Source: Primulina eburnea (Eukaryota > Streptophyta > Magnoliopsida > Lamiales > Gesneriaceae). From it: a stretch of 64,000 nucleotides of DNA. The notes under the pieces are model-generated. The model did no database searches, was not told the DNA's origin, and saw nothing but the letters and a program-made list of their open reading frames with translations. Numbering within the stretch: the first letter of the stretch is position 1; every line of letters starts with the position of its first letter. The DNA lies in the NCBI RefSeq assembly GCF_022965805.1, contig NC_133109.1:2743001-2807000 (forward strand), read 5' to 3'. Positions 9,422 to 20,705 of the stretch are shown here, in pieces. A program made the translations under genes and the position numbers.

Positions 9422-11890
9422 TCAACAAAGTTGTGCCCTACGAGATTTTAAAACATAAAATTCATCAATAATAGAATTTACATCAATATGTTTAGCTAAA
9501 TCTCGTTCAATATAGAGTGTCAAACAATCGGCAAGAAAGTCATCCTCCATTTTATTGCGAAGTGCCGTCTTCACATGCTTCATTGCTGAAAAAGCTCGCT
9601 CAGTAGTAGCAGTAGACACAGGTAATGTCAAAACAAGATGAATCAATCTAGTCAACATAACATAAACACTTGACCGTCCACTCTCGGTCAATTGCTGACA
9701 CAACTCAACAAGTGTAGAAACCTTTAAATTCTGCATCACATCAAGTTTATAATGTATCAATTCATACTCCAAAGTAACAATTTCTTGATCTGTGAAATCT
9801 CCAGGATAAAACTTCTTCGCAAGCTTGCAAATATCATCACTGTTAAATGAGTCAAATGAATTTTTAGGATCTAAAGCTGTACTAAGAGAAAGAAGTTCCA
9901 CCGATGACTCATTGAACCGAGTATTTAACTCCATCAAAATGAAATCTATTGCTGCATTAAAAACATCAAAGTGGTAATGATGTTCTATTGTAGTTTGCCG
10001 ACAGGAACGTCCAATCTTATATAGACAATCAAGATCAGGCACATCAATTTCATTTCTTGAGCAAAAAACTTTAACTTCCTGAAGAAATTCATTCCACCCA
10101 CATTCTCTAAATTCTTGAAGGCAAGTTTTGGTAGTAGTGACAAATGTGATAGCAGTCAAAATGTCTTGAGATTTTTTTTGAAGAATTTGACAAAGAGTAT
10201 CTGTTGTTCTCATAATTTTATGCATTAAGTGCAAAATAAACACAAATTCAAAGCTTGCCATGTTTCTGTAAATCCCCCGAACTTCAGCCTTAGCTCTTCC
10301 ATTTGGAGAATGATCACTGAGAACTTCAAAAACTTTGCAAGTTGCAGTGTACATACCTATCAAGCTTTTTACCGAATCATAGTGAGAACTCCAACGAGTA
10401 GCTCCTGCTCGTTGCAAATTACCAATCTGGTTTGCACCACTTCCAGAATCACGTTCTCCAATTGACAACATATACTCAATTTCATTTCTTTGTGCAGTAT
10501 GTAATTCAGCAATGCGCTTAGTAGAAGAAGTGACAATATTAACAATATTGTCCAAATGAGAAAAGAATTCCCAAATAACACTAACATCCTTAGCTGCAGA
10601 AACCAATGTCAGTTGTAAACGATGTGCAAAACAGTGGACATAGTATGCATAGGGACAATCTTTGAGAAATAATGCTTGAAGTCCATTCCAGGCTCCACGC
10701 ATATTGCTAGCACCATCATATCCTTGGCCTCTGATTTTCTTAACATGGAGATCATGATGAACAAGAACATTTGATATCTCATTTTTCAAATTCATTGAGG
10801 TAGTGTCACTAACACTTTTGATGGCAAAAAATCTTTCTGTCAAAATCCCATGATTGTTCACAAACCTCAATATAATGGCCATTTGCTCTCGTTTAGATAT
10901 ATCTCGGGCTTCATCAACAAGAATACAAAAGTATTTATCTCCAACTTCTTCACGAACCATCTTTCGTACTCTATTGGCCATAATATGTAAAATCTCTTTC
11001 TGAATTTCTGGAGCGATATATTGGGCATTTTTTGGAGCATTCTCAAGCACAACTTCATCAATTTCTATATTCATTTTTGCAAAAGCCTTCACCAATTCAA
11101 GAAAATTTCCACGATTAGATGAAGATAGAGATTCATCGTTACCTCTAAAAGCACAACCTTGAAGTGCTAGCCAACGAACAGCTACAATTGAGGTGCTCAA
11201 ACGCAGACGATTTTTCTCTTTTTCCTCTTTAGATTGTGCATGCATCACTTTATCAATATGTTGTGAGGGCCTCATCAAATTTTCAGCCCTTCTCTCACAC
11301 ATAGTATGAGGTGAAGAAGCTGCAGAACCAATATGGGAAAGAAAAGCACATGTTTTTCCTTGGTTTACCCTTTTCCAATTGTCAAATCCTTCATTGACCA
11401 ATGCCGAGATATTAGATGAATTAACATCATTCAGGAAAAGAAAGCAATAGAAACAATATGCCTTATTTGTTGAAGGCGAATACTCCAACCAATAAAATTT
11501 CTGAAACCATTTTTTCTGAAAACGACGATTCTGGCTTCCAAATTTCGTACCTGGATACTCCAACATATCTGGTTGATAAGGCCCCATATTTAGATATGAA
11601 CGTCTTATCTCATCTCGTACATTAACATGATATTCACATATCTGTTTTCTTTTTCCCGGATCTCGTTCAATAAAAGTAGACGAAGACTGATGATCGTCTC
11701 TAGGAGAGGAACATGAAGGAATTTGGATATTGGGAAATAGAAGACTTTCACTGGATTGATGTTGCATTGTAAGGACCGTAGGAATTGAAGTATCTTCACT
11801 AGCTTGACGATCTCTCTTCTTAAAGAAAGAAGATATCAATGTTTTTCCTTTCTTTGCAGCAGATTGATGTTCCATTTTCAAATAGTTCAA
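9422..11890 (-). CDS. hAT-family transposase (TTF-type zinc finger / ZMYM1-like)
   Basis: This is an uninterrupted 822-residue frame. The N-terminus has a basic SSFFKKRDR segment. A TTF-type zinc-finger region at about residues 130-220 contains WLEYSPSTNKAYCFYCFLF and a later His/Cys pair. The DUF4371-like RNase H core contains the acidic residues in CILVDEARDISKREQM and GQGYDGASNMRG. The C-terminal hAT dimerisation domain has LPVSTATTERAFSAMKHVKT. The protein should bind the element ends and catalyse cut-and-paste transposition in the nucleus. It lies fully inside TIRs with an intact target-site duplication. Plant genomes also contain domesticated relatives annotated as ZMYM1-like, but the flanking TIRs make a transposon gene far more likely. 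Confidence 0.92.
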   Translation of the reverse strand: MNYLKMEHQSAAKKGKTLISSFFKKRDRQASEDTSIPTVLTMQHQSSESLLFPNIQIPSCSSPRDDHQSSSTFIERDPGKRKQICEYHVNVRDEIRRSYLNMGPYQPDMLEYPGTKFGSQNRRFQKKWFQKFYWLEYSPSTNKAYCFYCFLFLNDVNSSNISALVNEGFDNWKRVNQGKTCAFLSHIGSAASSPHTMCERRAENLMRPSQHIDKVMHAQSKEEKEKNRLRLSTSIVAVRWLALQGCAFRGNDESLSSSNRGNFLELVKAFAKMNIEIDEVVLENAPKNAQYIAPEIQKEILHIMANRVRKMVREEVGDKYFCILVDEARDISKREQMAIILRFVNNHGILTERFFAIKSVSDTTSMNLKNEISNVLVHHDLHVKKIRGQGYDGASNMRGAWNGLQALFLKDCPYAYYVHCFAHRLQLTLVSAAKDVSVIWEFFSHLDNIVNIVTSSTKRIAELHTAQRNEIEYMLSIGERDSGSGANQIGNLQRAGATRWSSHYDSVKSLIGMYTATCKVFEVLSDHSPNGRAKAEVRGIYRNMASFEFVFILHLMHKIMRTTDTLCQILQKKSQDILTAITFVTTTKTCLQEFRECGWNEFLQEVKVFCSRNEIDVPDLDCLYKIGRSCRQTTIEHHYHFDVFNAAIDFILMELNTRFNESSVELLSLSTALDPKNSFDSFNSDDICKLAKKFYPGDFTDQEIVTLEYELIHYKLDVMQNLKVSTLVELCQQLTESGRSSVYVMLTRLIHLVLTLPVSTATTERAFSAMKHVKTALRNKMEDDFLADCLTLYIERDLAKHIDVNSIIDEFYVLKSRRAQLC

Positions 11891-11944
11891 GTTATAATCT
11901 TAAACAAGAATAAAATGTATGTGGTCTCATCCTTATAAATGGTC

Positions 11945-12170
11945 CGGACTTGATTGGACGGATGTACGACGGTTTTTGGAACAACCGTCGCCATTAGCGA
12001 CTGTTTTTTGAAAAACCGTCGCTAATAGCGACTGTTTTTATTCACATTTGAATAAACTGTCGCTAGTAGCGACGGTATAATTAAAACAGTCGCCGATCCC
12101 CATCGGCGACGGTTGTACAAACCGTCGCAAATATTAGCGACGGTTTGAAAAACCGTCGCTAAATTTTTGA
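11945..12170. repeat. Subterminal AGCGACGG inverted-repeat array of the hAT element
   Basis: At least eight copies of AGCGACGG/CCGTCGCT or one-base variants occur in both orientations, often as pairs that could form hairpins. They lie between the transposase start and the right TIR. Subterminal repeats of this kind are usual transposase-binding sites in hAT elements. The same motif recurs densely at 55.4-56.3 kb. Confidence 0.8.
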
Positions 12171-13139
12171 AAATGGGGTGGGCTACAGCCCAGTACAGCC
12201 CTTATATCAATCCGTCTCTGTATACAGCAGTCTAGGACGGTGGCAGGCGGCGAACAAGCGGGCTAGGTGAGACAATCAAAATTTTTAAGTTGTAGTCAAC
12301 AAATTTTAAAAACCTAGTCAAAGTCAGCTAATTTTAAAAATCAAAACGTAATTATTAAATCACACCCACTTTTTTTAAATCTTTTGCTTATCACTCATTC
12401 TCACTATTAATCATTAAGTCCACCATACAAATTGTCTACCGCCCACCGCCAGCAGCAGCAAGAAGCTTTAAGTTAGGCATTGCATATTTATTGTTTAACA
12501 TATTTTTTATAATATTTCAGATTTTTTGATTTCAAAAATCAAATTTGTTTTTCCCCTGTTATTATTGATTTATTGTTAAATATTATGTGTAGTCTAGTAC
12601 TTGTTCTAATAAAGGATTGAAACTTTGAAATTTAAATTTAGTTTTTTGAAAAAAAAATTAATTATATTACATTGTTAATATAATAACAATAATATGACGA
12701 TGAATCTTTATTAATTATCTTGTTAGTTTGCATTTATATATTTATTTTCGCATTATCCAGATGATATTATATAATATGAAGCTTCTTTATATTTAAACAT
12801 TATTTAATTACACATATTACATAAAAATGATGACTATTATGATTATATTAAATGATTATATATGATTATCCATAAAAAGTTACTTTAAAAGATTCAACCG
12901 CCTAGGCGACCGAAGCAATAGGCGGTCACCGACCGCTCCACCACTGCCGACTGCCATTTACAACATTGTCGGCAGCTTGCTGTTCTATAAAATATTTTTT
13001 TAAAAAAATATCTCTTCTGCAAAGTTTGTATTTTTTCCTGTTATGGTATTTAACAGAAAGGATCCATTTACATAATTTTGATAAAACTTAAACGTAAACA
13101 TAACTTGGTCCATCTTTGTGAGAGAGACCCATAATCATC

Positions 13140-13700
13140 ATGCTCGTCTAATGGAGATATCGTCTTCAGTGAGTAATGGAACAAGAGGTATTAAATTTTC
13201 TGGAGGATCCTTGATGAACTTCTAAATGTTCATATCTAGTCTTCTCGACTTGATGAAGCGAAAGGCTTCATACGAGCCTTTCTCGGCTGCTTCTGGTTCT
13301 AGTGCTGCACTAAAAAGGTAAAGCTCCAGAATATCTCTTCTTGAAAAATACTCATTATTTGCTCATGTTTCATGAACAGCTTCCTGGATCCGTTTTGGTA
13401 GTGCTGAGGTTTATGGGAAGTTGTGTGATGTAATATAAACTGAGGCAAGAGCCCCAAATTCATACCATGTTTTTACCTCCTCGGGATAAGAATTTGGTTT
13501 CATTCATATCCTAAGATACTTTCTTGCTATATCAACTCGGATTGTGGCTGGGTTGATGCATATTCTTGTTTTTTGTTTCTCTCATTTATGTTGATATACC
13601 TGAAATCAAAAAACTATAAACTCGTTAGTACCAACATTAGATTTTACCTTTTTGGTTTGAGTTTTAAGGTTGATCTCTCCATCTTCAATCCTCGATGTGA
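13140..13700 (-). pseudogene. Transactivator-like remnant of pararetrovirus copy 2
   Basis: Short open stretches in different minus-strand frames read YPEEVKTWYEFGALASVYIT (around 13410-13475) and a Glu/Ala-rich stretch ending in KSRRLDMN (around 13230-13310), broken by stops. The WYEFG-type motif followed by beta-strand residues resembles the central domain of caulimovirid transactivator/viroplasmin proteins, which lie downstream of the polymerase in several genera. The position fits. The function can only be inferred, because the frame is badly broken. Confidence 0.45.
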
Positions 13701-15800
13701 AGGGTTGACTTGAAGGCTCGAGATAAGGATCCGGAGCTTCAAATTTTTTTCTTTTGTCGACTCGTTAAAAGAAGACCCGACTTAGCACTAATGCAAGGGG
13801 TATTTGAATCCCCTACTCAAGGTATAGAGTCGTGTAATCGAAAACTATCTATTTGGAAACCAATGGCTTTTCAATAGCCTGGAGGATCGGATTTTGCAAT
13901 ACAGACAATAGCTAAGTATAAGTCTGTAAAACACATGTTATTCGATTAGAAACATCGCTCTTATCAACTTGTTGTAATAAACGATGCCTACCATTGATCA
14001 TTGACATCTGTATATAATACCAGATCATCTTCATATTGAGGAATAACCATTTTGGGAAAGATTTTTGCAAATCTCTTTTAGTTGGATAAGTTCCTTTGTG
14101 TGTTATTCTGTCAAAATAAATCTTGTATTTTTTTCAGTAATGGACTAAATATTTTCCTATGTTATGATATGTTCTTAATAAACATTCAACAAAGTTAACA
14201 ACTATTAGAAACTTTGGGGAATAACAATTTTAGGAAAGATTTTTGCAAATCTCTTTTAGTTGGATAAGTTCCTTTGTGTGTTATTCTGTCAAAATAAATC
14301 TTGTATTTTTTTCAGTAATGGACTAAACATTTTCCTATGTTATGATATGTTCTTAATAAACATTCAACAAAGTTAACAACTATTAGAAACTTTGAAGTTG
14401 TTTTTTCTCTTTTAGCTCATTTGGAAAATTCTACACATTTTCCACTATGTGTTATTGTACAATTGTTCGTGACTGATTTATTTATATTATAAGGAATTCA
14501 ATCTTCTTTGTAGTAATGAATGTCTTCTTTTCGGATCTGACTAATCTTTTTTTACAAACCTTAAGAATATCTCTAAATGTTTAATATGTTCGTCCATATT
14601 TTTCGAATTTATTAAAAATCATAAATATAAACAAACATAAAATTAAAATAATTTTTAAATAGATTATCCACTTTTATTTGAAATATTTAGGGTGCATAAG
14701 ACAAATCCATTGATAATTCCCAAATATTGTGACCTTGTGGAGTTGAGAAAACTGTAAATTTCTTGTATTTTTCCTTCATCCGAATTTGATAGAATCCTGA
14801 CTTACAATCGAATTTAGATAATATTTTAGTGTTGCGTATACAACTTATTAAATGTTATCTGCTTGATATAAAATACCCACGAAACTCCAGAATTTATTAA
14901 TTTCTTGATAACTTTTTACTAATGTGGGTTTGTTCGTTTTTATTTCACCGTGATTTCTTATCGAAAACCTGGACTGATAAATGGTGATATTTCTTCTTTG
15001 ACTAAACCAAAGTTTAAATGTTTTTTGAAAAAAAATTTCACATCCTTTTGATGATTTATGTTCTTCAGGATATACTTAAATCTAGAAAACTAGTATTTCT
15101 TTCCTTAATTTTTAAGGCAGACTTGGAGTTGGTTTCTGTTCCACCATGACAATATATCTTCATTGTAATTTTCTTTGATAATTTTCTTAACATCTCCTAT
15201 AGATACTTTTGTTTCGAACTCTACATCCTTCTAGTTTCAAAATCTATTTTCAAAAATTCTATTTCTTCTGGTGGGATGTTTTGATCTATCTTAATTGAAT
15301 CATTTTTCTCTAGATCGTCTAGAATCCTTCATTTTTTGGTTCATAAGTTTTTCTTCTACACCTCGTTTGCTGCGAAAATAGATTGACAATTTTCTGTAAA
15401 ATACCTCTCTTAGTCTATGAAATATGACTTTGTGACCTCATGGTGTTGTGAACATTAATCTTTTAGTCTCATTCTCAGGTGTATAAGATTTAAACAATTG
15501 CAATAAATTATACCTTAGCAGAATGTCCACTATGAATCAGTCATGTTTCACCTCGTACGAATGTGTTTGTACGTCACCTCCGACTAATATTTTTGTAATT
15601 TTAATCCATTTTCGTAAAGTTAATATTCACAGGAAATCTATCCAGCAATCTGAGGTAATTTTTCTTCCAAATTTTTTGGAAACACTCAACTTTTTGCTGT
15701 ACAAATTCCTTCTCTAGAATAAATATAAGCAGCAAAATATTCTGATTTATATCGTTAATATAAAATCCCTACTGGATGAATGTCGAGAGTGGTCTCGTGG
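13700..15800 (-). pseudogene. Polymerase remnant of pararetrovirus copy 2
   Basis: The stretch 14390-15800 matches the polymerase ORF of copy 1 block by block: the sequence around the reverse-transcriptase core, the RNA-binding loop region and the protease end are recognisable, but several frameshifts and stops interrupt every frame. Left of 14040 it should hold the RNase H part, which copy 1 lacks in this window. A 178 bp tandem duplication lies inside it. Confidence 0.7.
14041..14396. repeat. 178 bp tandem duplication inside virus copy 2
   Basis: The stretch beginning GAATAACCATTTTGGGAAAG at 14041 is repeated from 14219 with only a few differences. The period is 178 bases. The second unit flows on into the sequence collinear with copy 1. 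Confidence 0.9.
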
Positions 15801-18046
15801 TCATGAATTTTCCACATTATATCATCTGTCATGAATTCCATTTCATTTTCTAGATGTTTCCAAATTTTGTGTTCTTCGAGAAACTCTAGCCCAAGAACCA
15901 ATTGATCTGGTTATTTTCCTAGGATTCTTTTGATATGAATTTCCAATTCATCAATATAGATCATTCCGTAGTAAGTTTCTATCATAGGTTGATACAAATA
16001 GTATATAATATTACAAAGAAATTGATTTTTTTGTCTTGTAATATCAAATATTATTTCGAATTATCTCCACCCTTCTGGACATCTAAGTTTTCCTATTGTT
16101 AAAAAGCTTTTTAATATCTATTGGGCTTTCTGGACAGTTGTTTTCTCCACCCATGAATTATTATTTTATCTCATAGAAAAGAAATTCTTCTTGATTCCAG
16201 TGTAACACTTTGATTCTTTTGTAGAATCGGCTTGTCTTGGATCTGAATATTTATTTCCTGTATTAAAAGAAACTCGATTTTTCTAGATTAATTGCATGAG
16301 GAAAATTTTCAAAAAATTTCTGGTATTTCTATAAAATCATTATAAATAAAACAATTCTGAGTGATGTGTATTATATAGAACATATGAAATATGATATGTA
16401 TATAATATAGTCTATTACCATATTTCATCAGCCTTTTTTTTTTTTGAAATTTTGATGTAATGTTAATGTTCGGCTAAAATCTCGATCTGCCAGGTTGTAA
16501 GATAAGCAATTCATGGGTAAATTACTCCTACAATTTTTCCTATATATTCTTTGAGATTGTTCTCAGTATTGAATCTTGAACATTATTAATTCGTTAATCG
16601 CATATAACAATGTCAATAGGTAAGTATGTTCCTTTTTTAGAAGTATATTTTATCATAATTTGGATTGCTCTGATACGAATCCAGTACATGGTTCTTGCTA
16701 CTTTTATCGTGAGTTTTTGAAATTCCTCCTTAATTTATTCATAAAGAATTACTTGCATCTATACCAAGTCTCTCGTAAATTCTATTGGATTGTCATTTCG
16801 CTTCTGGAACCTTTTATAAATTAGATGATGTTTTATGTTTCTTATGCCAATATTTTGTGAGAACATTTCTACCTGTCTTGCAGAGAATTCTTGATATCTC
16901 TGTAGGCTAGGATTTTCCATCATTGTCTTTTAGACCATGTTATGAGATAATGTTGTCTAGCTAAAGAAACTAGACAGATCTTCATATGTTTTGTGTCTAA
17001 ACACCTCGTCTTCAGTAAGATTATGATTTTGTTCCATCAGATTCTTCCTGACTCAAGATTTATTCTTCTTCATATATACTATAGTCTGAAGGAATATATT
17101 CAAACTGGTATAATTGAACTAGATCTTGGTAATAACCAATTCTTCAATACCCGGAGTTGGTTCGAAGTGTTTTATGCCCTTTCTGTCATTTTATGGACAG
17201 TTGGTCGAAATATGACATCTTGATCCACATGTCCAGCAATTTCAATCTTTAAAGCTTTCACTAGCTCGGTTGAGCTCTTCTAAAAGTTTTCTTTGTTGGG
17301 CACGCCCCATGCTTCGAGATGAGTTTGATGCTGGAAATAACATCATATTTCTTTATGGTCCACTTCTTTACCCAGATTAGTGGATAATATAACATATTCA
17401 TGAACCAAACATATGTCATGTAATTCAAAATTATTGAAGCTTGATTTTATTTCTTTTTCTTGACTCTTAAAATTGTATACCCCTATAAGTTGTGCTTTAA
17501 TTATGGTATTCATTCTCCCAACTATCTCACTAAGATATTTTTCGACTAGGACTGGCTCTTTGTTTTGTCGAATCATGTCTCAAGCGATTTTAGTTGATCC
17601 CGTGATATTCATTTCTAAAAGTTTAATGAATCCTTCTTTGTGGATATCAAATGTGTCTGATGTAATTCTCATAGTGTCCAGTCATCTATGAGATCTTCTG
17701 TGTTTTTGAAATCTAATATATTAAGATTAAGCATAACCTCGTAAACATGTGTTGGTTCTAAAATAGACTTCTCATAAGGTGTTTAGTACAAGAGAATTTG
17801 ATTTCTTTTTGATCTTGTTCTCGCTGGATGTGCTTCTCCACCTACTTGAAAATCTATTTGGCGTCCTCTCATATTTATATTGTAAGAGCTCACACTATCT
17901 CTTGGTGGTTCATGGGAAGATGACCAAGATATTGTGAGAGGTTCGCCTCTTATTATATTCATCTTCAGATCTACGACCTTGAGATTCGCAGAAGACTCTG
18001 CAAGACCTTGAAGATTTTCTAGACCAATCATTTCCATAGTTGTCAT
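15801..18046 (-). pseudogene. Movement and coat protein remnants of pararetrovirus copy 2
   Basis: Movement-protein-like sequence lies at about 16270-17035. Coat-protein-like sequence lies at 17040-18046; its zinc-knuckle segment is still recognisable around 17220-17260 and its N-terminal 87 residues are open at 17783-18046. A further open piece (17343-17576) ends where the 375 bp deletion joins two distant parts of the coat gene. Many stops exclude a functional product. Confidence 0.75.
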
Positions 18047-18216
18047 CAGCTTAATTTTTTTTTTTTTGAAATAATTTTAGTCAGATTGATTTTTTCCCCG
18101 TCGGTTAAATGTTTTGGCATTAACTTGTCCTTTACTCTTTGGTGTAATAAGAGTTCAGTACCAAAAAATGGTTATAACCTTCCTTCCGAGATGCTTACAA
18201 ACTAGAATGACTAGCA

Positions 18217-18564
18217 TTGCCACATGACATGTCAAGGATTTACAATGTATTTCACGTGTCTCAACTAAGGAGATATATTTCTGACCCAAGCCATGTGTTG
18301 AAAATAGAACCCCTTATGATCAAAGATAACTTGGAAAAAATATTGAAATATGAAGAAATCCCTATTAAAATTGTGGACACCAAATACCAAATGCTGAGAC
18401 GATGTACCATTTCCTATGTCAAGGCGCAATGGTCAAGCCACACGGAACAAGAAGCTACTTGGAAGTTCGAAGAGAAAATGTGCAAGGAATATGCTTACAT
18501 GTTTGAAGACCAAGCCAACACAAGTTTCGAGAACGAAACTTCTAATAAAGATGGAAGGATGTGA
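18217..18564 (+). pseudogene. C-terminal tail of a Ty3/gypsy polyprotein (truncated)
   Basis: The 115-residue frame reads VFHVSQLRRYISDPSHVL, then EEIPIKIVDTKYQMLRR, then VKAQWSSHTEQEATWKFEE. These are the hallmark blocks at the end of plant Ty3/gypsy integrases (the chromodomain-like end of Tekay/Reina-type elements). It stops just before the start of a gypsy LTR at 18560. Everything upstream of about 18190 is virus-derived, so only the last part of pol remains. Confidence 0.85.
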
Positions 18565-20010
18565 GAACCCAAATTTTTGGAGAAGTAATAATTTAATTAA
18601 TCAAAGACATGTATAGGTTTTACTTTCAAAATCTTGGTATTATGTTAAATAATAAAAAAAGTCAAAAATATTAAATATTATATGATATTCAAAAAAATTC
18701 AAGCCAAAATATACATGAAATTCGAAACCCAGTACAAAAAAATTATTAATCAAGGTTGAGATATCAATCCAATTGGAAGAAAATGTTTCATACAAAGTAG
18801 TTTTTCTTAACAAGAAAGCTAGCAAATTATCAGCGCATTATATGTACATTATGAATTTTTACAAGAAAGCAGTCTACATTCAATCATCTAGTCCAATACA
18901 TTATTTCGAAATTTTGATACTTGGTGGCCAAGTTTTTTTCAAAATTTGGCATGGTATTATTTTTAGAACAAACATTTCAAAATTGTGGAAGAATCATCTC
19001 AAAATTTTGGAAGAATATCATCTATATTATGGTAAGATTTTCACATCGCCACTTATAAATATTACACCTATGTCATTCGAAATGTATATCATTCAATCAC
19101 TATATTTTCGAAAAATTTTCTCTCCAAGTGCTGCTGAATTTTCGAATTTTTGCTCTCCATGTTCTGTTGAGTATCGCAGTTCTGCTGCAGTCTAGATCCA
19201 AGGAGGATTCGAAAATCCTAGCCATTAACCGTCCTTTAGTTTTTAGCATCAAGATCTGAAGTAAGTTGACTTGTTTTAAAAGTATAATTTTCGTTATGCC
19301 ATATTTCAGTTTTCTAAAGTTGTGGTTGAGCATCGTTGTTCTGTTTCTAGCCTTTTTTGATATGATTATTGTATGTTCTATATTTTGGCACTGTGAGGAT
19401 TCAACTGGATATGAGTGATAATCTCAACACATGATAAGTTATGGCCATACAAGGTGATATTGTAACTGTTATATGGCATTGCCCCCTTATAGGAATAAAA
19501 ATCAGATACCGATATCAGTAAACCAATTAGAGGAATATTTGTGCCTAGGCTAAATATATACTTACGTTTATGCTGATAACATGTTATGCGAATTATGTTA
19601 AGCATGATATGATATATGATTTTCGAAAATCATGTGTATTTGTTATGTATGTGTTCGAACTGCCCCCGCTTACTGAGTGACGATCATATTACTCACTTCT
19701 TACTCTGTCCTCTCAGATAAGTCCGAAGAACATATCGAGGAAGAAGATTCATACTAGTTTTGGGGCTGATGATGGACGCATAAAGACATTTAGTTTAAAT
19801 TTATGTTCTTTTAAGTTCAATTTACTTAGGTTGTAACGCATCTGCATTATTTCTATTGTTTTAAGTAATTCCTTTGTAAAGACAACCCAAATTTTTATGA
19901 TATTTATGATATAAACTTGGTTTTGGTTATGTTGTACTATGAAGTTTATTGTTTATCGATTATGTAATTGTTGAATAATGTCGGTGTCGATTGACCCAAA
20001 TCTCGAGACA
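18560..20010 (+). mobile_element. Ty3/gypsy 3' LTR
   Basis: The LTR begins TGTGAGAACCC directly after a purine-rich tract (AAAGATGGAAGGA) and ends near CTCGAGACA at about 20010. It contains CCCCCGCTTACTGAGTGAC (around 19665), which is also present in inverted sense in the solo LTR at 61837-63208, so the two belong to one family. The 5' LTR and most of the element are missing. No target-site duplication could be established. Two short ORFs inside it are not genes. Confidence 0.75.
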
Positions 20011-20534
20011 TGATAATCAATACGTAACCTAAATAATTTGTCATGCAAAGTGCATCTGCGGCATTGTATGTGTCCTTTTCTTTATGAGAATAACTGATTG
20101 AATTATCCTTTTACTATGGTTTGCAAAGATTTGATTCACCCGAATTAAAGTCAATCTCCTACTTTTTCAGGTGTTTTTAATTATTTAAGCATGTTAATTA
20201 ATGATTGGCGGCAAATATTATATTAAAGTAATACGTGAAGAATTCAAAATAGAATTGTCAAGCATGATATAATTTTCAACGTAATCTAGGAAAGATTTGC
20301 TAATCCTATTATGGTAACTGGGCCGCAAATTATGCCACATGAACAGTCACGTGCATGGGAATGAGAGATAAAGAATATAATAAGGGGATATTTTTATTTT
20401 GAAATAAAAATTGTAAATATTTTATTATACCAATTGTAAATATATATTCCATATTTTTTCCATTTTTATCATATTTCCTTACACCAATTTTATTAAATGT
20501 TTATCCAATTGAATTAGCAGCACATATAAATTTT

Positions 20535-20705
20535 CAGAAAAACTCCTGTGAGACGTTATTATGTGTCATTTTTGTGAGACAAATATTTTGTTTGAGTCAC
20601 TTTTGAAAAAAATATTATTTTTTATGTCAAAAGTATTATTTTTTATTGTTAACATGAACATAATTGACCCGTTTCACGAATAAAAATAAGTAAAAAAGTC
20701 TCTTT
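20535..20705 (+). repeat. GTGAGACGGTCTCAC repeat family, copy b (decayed)
   Basis: The order GTGAGAC, GTGAGACAAATAT, GAGTCA, AAGTATTATT and TTGACCCGTTTCACG matches copy a, with more mutations and a lost right end. Confidence 0.6.

Larger units (their letters stand above)
9335..12220 (-). mobile_element. Complete hAT transposon with TIRs and 8 bp target-site duplication
   Basis: The left end reads CAGGGACGGAT (9335-9345) and the right end reads ATCCGTCTCTG (12210-12220), an 11 bp terminal inverted repeat with one mismatch. Both ends are flanked by TATACAGC (9327-9334 and 12221-12228), a perfect 8 bp target-site duplication as expected for hAT elements. Inside is one long transposase ORF on the minus strand, preceded by an array of AGCGACGG motifs. 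The perfect duplication and open ORF point to a fairly recent insertion that may be autonomous. Confidence 0.93.
9237..12960. repeat. Outer CCTAGGCGGT repeat that hosts the hAT insertion
   Basis: On the left of the hAT element (9237-9334) and on the right (12229-12960) are GC-rich blocks built on CCTAGGCGGT and its complement ACCGCCTAGG, with GGCGG/CCGCC variants. They read as the two pieces of a repeat of about 0.8 kb, split by the hAT element, with inverted ends. Between 12280 and 12890 the right piece is AT-rich and non-coding. The exact ends are not fixed. Confidence 0.4.
12961..18190 (-). mobile_element. Endogenous pararetrovirus copy 2, decayed (main body)
   Basis: From about 14320 to 18190 this DNA aligns collinearly with 1-4310, in the same orientation, but with many substitutions, stops and indels. 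Matching landmarks include the polymerase start region (around 15800), the movement-protein start (around 17030) and the coat-protein N-terminus (18046). A deletion of about 375 bp removes the part of the coat protein corresponding to 3098-3474. Sequence left of 14320 extends past the left edge of copy 1 into polymerase C-terminal and transactivator-like regions. The right end at about 18190 is cut by gypsy-derived sequence, so the leader and primer-binding site are missing. Confidence 0.85.

Noticed and set aside
18773..19195. 140-codon ORF inside the gypsy LTR
   Set aside because: It lies wholly in LTR sequence, has no known domain, and gypsy LTRs of this kind do not encode proteins.
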